This document shows positions 5,784 through 8,034 of a stretch of 8,034 nucleotides of DNA, piece after piece. Origin of the DNA: CAZDHT01 sp964505325 (GTDB lineage Bacteria > Planctomycetota > PUPC01). Numbering within the stretch: the first letter of the stretch is position 1; each line of letters starts with the position of its first letter. The translations under genes and the position numbers were made by a program. The notes beneath the pieces were generated by a model, which saw only the letters and a program-made list of their open reading frames with translations, did no database searches and was not told the DNA's origin. The stretch lies in contig CAZDHT010000249.1 in assembly GCA_964505325.1 (NCBI GenBank), positions 1 to 8,034 on the forward strand, written 5' to 3'.

Positions 5784-7544
5784 ATGAGAGCCAAGCGGAC
5801 CCACAACTGCGGCGAACTGCGGGCGGAACACGCCGGGCAGGAGGCGCTCCTCTGCGGATGGGTCGCGTCATGGCGAGACCACGGCGGCCTGATCTTCATC
5901 GACCTCCGTGACCGGTACGGAATGACACAGGTGGTGTTCAGCCCGCAGCGCGCCGCCGAGGCCCACCGGATCGCCTCCGAGCTCCGCAGCGAGTATGTCA
6001 TCGCCGTCCGGGGCGAGGTCAACCGCCGCCCCGGGGGAATGGTGAACCGGCAATTGCCTACGGGCGAGATCGAGCTCGACGCCGTGGAGCTCGAGATCCT
6101 CAACCCGTCCCTCACGCCGCCGTTCGCGATTGACGAGCGCGCCGAGGTGACCGAGGAGGTGCGGCTGAAGCACAGGTATCTCGACCTCCGCCGGCCGCCG
6201 ATGCGCGACCACCTCGTCAAGAGGCACGAGATCATCAAGGCGGCGCGCGACCACCTCTTCGAGCAGGGATTCATCGAGGTCGAGACGCCCTGCCTTACCA
6301 AGAGCACGCCCGAGGGGGCACGCGATTTCGTCGTGCCCAGCCGCCTGTACCACGGCTCGTTCTACGCGCTCCCGCAGTCGCCCCAGCTCTTCAAACAACT
6401 GCTGATGGTCGCCGGGTTCGACAAGTACGTCCAGTTCGCGCGGTGCTACCGCGACGAGGACCCGCGCGCCCACCGCCAGGTCGAGCACACCCAGCTCGAC
6501 CTGGAGATGTCGTTCGTCGACAGCGACGACATCATCGCGGTCGCCGAAGGGGCGCTGGCACGAATCTGCAAAGCCGTGTTCGACCACGAGGTTGCCCTCC
6601 CGTTCCAGCGGATCACGTGGCACGAGGCCATGCGGCTGTACGGCACGGACAAGCCGGACCTCCGGTTCGGCATGCGCCTCGCCGACATCACGGACCTCGC
6701 CGGGCAGAGCGAGTTCAACGTGTTCCGGTCGGTCGTCGAGAAAGGCGGGATCGTCCGTGGAATTTGCGCGCCCGGCGGCGCGAAGTACACGCGGCGCGAG
6801 ATCGAAGCGGACATGACGGAATACGTCGCCCGGTTCGGCGCCAAGGGTCTGGCGTGGATGAAGCTCGACGGCGGGAAGCTGACCTCGTCGCTCGCCAAGT
6901 TCTTCTCCGAGCCCCAGCAGGCTGAGATTATCCGGCGGCTCGACGCCGGCGACGGCGACCTGCTCCTGTTCATCGCCGACAAGGAAGCGACGGTGTGCCA
7001 GGCGCTGGGCGAGCTGCGGCTGCATCTGGGAGCTGAGCTGGAGCTGTACGATCCGAACGAACTTCGCTTCGAGTGGGTGGTCGAGTTCCCGATGTTCGGC
7101 TGGAACGAAGAAGAGCAGCGGCCCGACCCGTTGCACCACCCGTTCACGTCGCCGTTGGATGAGGACCTCGACAAGCTCGAGACCGCGCCGCTCGAGGCCC
7201 GTGCCAAAGCCTACGACGTCGTGCTGAACGGAACCGAGCTGGGCGGAGGGAGCATCCGAATCCACCGGCAGGACGTTCAGCAGCGCGTGTTCAACCTCAT
7301 CAAGATCGACGAGCAGCAGGCAAAGAGCAAGTTCGGCTTCCTGCTGGACGCGCTTCAGTACGGAGCGCCCCCCCACGGCGGCATCGCCATCGGCATCGAC
7401 CGGCTCGTGATGCTGCTGCTTCGACTCGACACGATCCGCGACGTGATCGCGTTCCCCAAGACCCAGCGCGGTCAGTGCCTGTTGACCGGCGCCCCGTCCG
7501 GCATCTCCCCCAAGCAGCTCAAAGAGCTTGGCCTCAAGCTCTGA
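5784..7544 (+). CDS. aspS: Aspartyl-tRNA synthetase, probably non-discriminating
   Basis: A 586-residue class IIb aminoacyl-tRNA synthetase of full bacterial length (E. coli AspRS is 590). It charges tRNA with aspartate in the cytoplasm. The N-terminal OB-fold anticodon-binding domain includes GWVASWRDHGGLIFIDLRDR (25-44). The catalytic domain shows RYLDLRRP (131-138), motif 1 ending in FIEVETPCLTKSTPEGARDF (163-182), the flipping loop QSPQLFKQLLM (198-208), motif 2 from 222 to 241 (YRDEDPRAHRQ then HTQLDLE), the bacterial GAD insertion at about 290-420, GTELGGGSIRIHR (483-495), and motif 3 GGIAIGIDRLVMLLL (532-546). H33 and G85 occupy the positions of E. coli L30 and K81, where His and Gly mark AspRS that also charges tRNA-Asn. 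No clear Shine-Dalgarno precedes the ATG; with a 12-nt gap after the pseudokinase stop, coupling is likely. Confidence 0.97.
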   Translation: MRAKRTHNCGELRAEHAGQEALLCGWVASWRDHGGLIFIDLRDRYGMTQVVFSPQRAAEAHRIASELRSEYVIAVRGEVNRRPGGMVNRQLPTGEIELDAVELEILNPSLTPPFAIDERAEVTEEVRLKHRYLDLRRPPMRDHLVKRHEIIKAARDHLFEQGFIEVETPCLTKSTPEGARDFVVPSRLYHGSFYALPQSPQLFKQLLMVAGFDKYVQFARCYRDEDPRAHRQVEHTQLDLEMSFVDSDDIIAVAEGALARICKAVFDHEVALPFQRITWHEAMRLYGTDKPDLRFGMRLADITDLAGQSEFNVFRSVVEKGGIVRGICAPGGAKYTRREIEADMTEYVARFGAKGLAWMKLDGGKLTSSLAKFFSEPQQAEIIRRLDAGDGDLLLFIADKEATVCQALGELRLHLGAELELYDPNELRFEWVVEFPMFGWNEEEQRPDPLHHPFTSPLDEDLDKLETAPLEARAKAYDVVLNGTELGGGSIRIHRQDVQQRVFNLIKIDEQQAKSKFGFLLDALQYGAPPHGGIAIGIDRLVMLLLRLDTIRDVIAFPKTQRGQCLLTGAPSGISPKQLKELGLKL

Positions 7545-7570
7545 CCGGCCCGATCCGGAGAAGAGCCATC

Positions 7571-7586
7571 TCCCCGTGCGCGGGGA
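7571..7586. terminator. Hairpin 26 nt downstream of aspS
   Basis: TCCCCG (7571-7576) pairs perfectly with CGGGGA (7581-7586) around a TGCG loop, soon after the aspS stop codon. The strong GC stem is in the right place to end the transcript, but no T-tract follows, so it is either a non-canonical terminator or an mRNA-end stabilising hairpin. Confidence 0.4.
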
Positions 7587-7691
7587 CGAAGGGGGAGCGG
7601 TAATGACTGACGTTCATGTTTTGAATGGGATGTGGCCTGCGACGAGCTCAGCCGAGGCGGGGGCCTCCTTGGAGAGTTGACTTCCGGCCAA

Positions 7692-7898
7692 GCCCCGAAG
7701 GGGCGCAATTCAACAGCCTGCCGTTCGGCCCTGAGCTCACGGCCGAAGGGGGGCAACGCCCCAGGAACCAGGGACAGATTACCGTGGAGCCCTGAAGGGG
7801 CGTCACGTCTCGGTTTCGCCCTTACAGGGCTTGGGTTCGATTCATGACGGTTTCCCAGGGCGTTGCCCTGGGCTGTCGAATGTTGCCCTTTCAGGGCA
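7692..7898. repeat. Cluster of seven short palindromes (REP/BIME-like)
   Basis: In 207 nt there are seven hairpins. Six are GCCC-cored with 3-nt loops: GCCCC-GAA-GGGGC (7692-7704), GGGGC-AAC-GCCCC (7750-7762), GCCCT-GAA-GGGGC with one T:G pair (7789-7801), GCCCT-TAC-AGGGC (7818-7830), CCCAGGGC-GTT-GCCCTGGG (7854-7872), and TGCCCT-TTC-AGGGCA (7884-7898). One is TTCGGCC (7724-7730) with GGCCGAA (7741-7747) around a 10-nt loop. Centre spacing is irregular, about 25 to 60 nt. Open frames across this stretch are repetitive translations, not genes. Such elements are common between genes in planctomycete-type genomes; the match to a named family was not checked. The 7545-8034 interval has no credible gene. 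Confidence 0.8.
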
Positions 7899-7988
7899 CA
7901 CCGTCTTTTCACTTGGCTGAAGCGTTACCGCAGACGTTTTCCGAAAGAGGGGGTCAGGGACCTCGACTCCGCCGCTTTAGAAAAAGCC

Positions 7989-8007
7989 GCCGGTTCGCAG
8001 AACCGGC
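7989..8007. repeat. Perfect 8-bp hairpin near the right edge
   Basis: GCCGGTTC (7989-7996) and GAACCGGC (8000-8007) pair perfectly around a GCA loop, and a shorter hairpin CGCCG-CT-CGGCG follows at 8018-8029. A short A-run (7980-7985) precedes the first. Read on the minus strand the first hairpin is followed by a T-run, so it could act as a terminator for a gene entering from the right, outside the window; otherwise it is another intergenic repeat unit. Confidence 0.55.
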
Positions 8008-8034
8008 CTACAAGAAACGCCGCTCGGCGCGGCT

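Noticed and set aside
7692..7898. CRISPR array
   Set aside because: The repeats are very short, self-palindromic, differ from each other, and are unevenly spaced; there are no constant-length spacers and no cas genes.
7472..7912. A 146-codon minus-strand open frame covering the palindrome cluster
   Set aside because: It overlaps the aspS 3' end, and its translation is Arg/Pro-rich output of the GCCC palindromes with no recognisable domain. Spurious frames of this kind are usual over such repeats.
7545..8034. tRNA or small structured RNA gene downstream of aspS
   Set aside because: Stems are present but no cloverleaf, T-loop or CCA-type arrangement can be drawn; the structure is explained by repeated palindromes.

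Overview
The window is GC-rich DNA, most likely from a member of the Planctomycetota or a close PVC/metagenomic relative. This is an inference from gene content. Two membrane proteins carry the N-terminal 'FKC.CGK...KCP.C' type zinc ribbon common in that phylum, one of them also has a PknB-like kinase fold, and a UAP1-like UDP-sugar pyrophosphorylase is present. No rRNA or other marker is available to settle it.

Layout from left to right. Positions 1-774 are a decayed intergenic region. It holds a transposase remnant with an in-frame TAG, two perfect short hairpins, an imperfect palindrome and a three-copy 15-bp tandem repeat. A strong-looking promoter (perfect TATAAT) sits so close to the next ATG that the transcript should be leaderless. 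Positions 775-3891 hold three tightly packed + strand genes: a Nudix hydrolase of the ADP-ribose pyrophosphatase type, a zinc-ribbon/TM/HEAT-repeat protein, and a UAP1-like uridylyltransferase whose ATG overlaps the preceding stop (ATGA). Positions 3892-4046 hold a candidate terminator hairpin followed by a second promoter with a perfect TATAAT. Positions 4047-7544 hold a zinc-ribbon pseudokinase with a TM segment and TPR-like repeats, followed 12 nt later by aspS (aspartyl-tRNA synthetase). Positions 7545-8034 have no credible gene. They contain a cluster of short perfect palindromes, mostly with 3-nt loops and GCCC cores, that looks like a REP/BIME-type intergenic element.

How the genes may work together: Nudix, UAP1-like and AspRS are housekeeping metabolic enzymes (nucleotide-sugar clean-up, UDP-GlcNAc supply, tRNA charging). 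The most unusual content is the two zinc-ribbon membrane proteins. Both predict a cytoplasmic zinc ribbon, a single TM helix, and an extracytoplasmic helical-repeat domain (HEAT in one, TPR-like in the other). The second also has a cytoplasmic kinase fold in which the catalytic lysine, alpha-C glutamate, HRD aspartate, catalytic-loop asparagine and DFG aspartate all appear to be replaced. I see no defence system, CRISPR array, secondary-metabolite cluster or intact mobile element.
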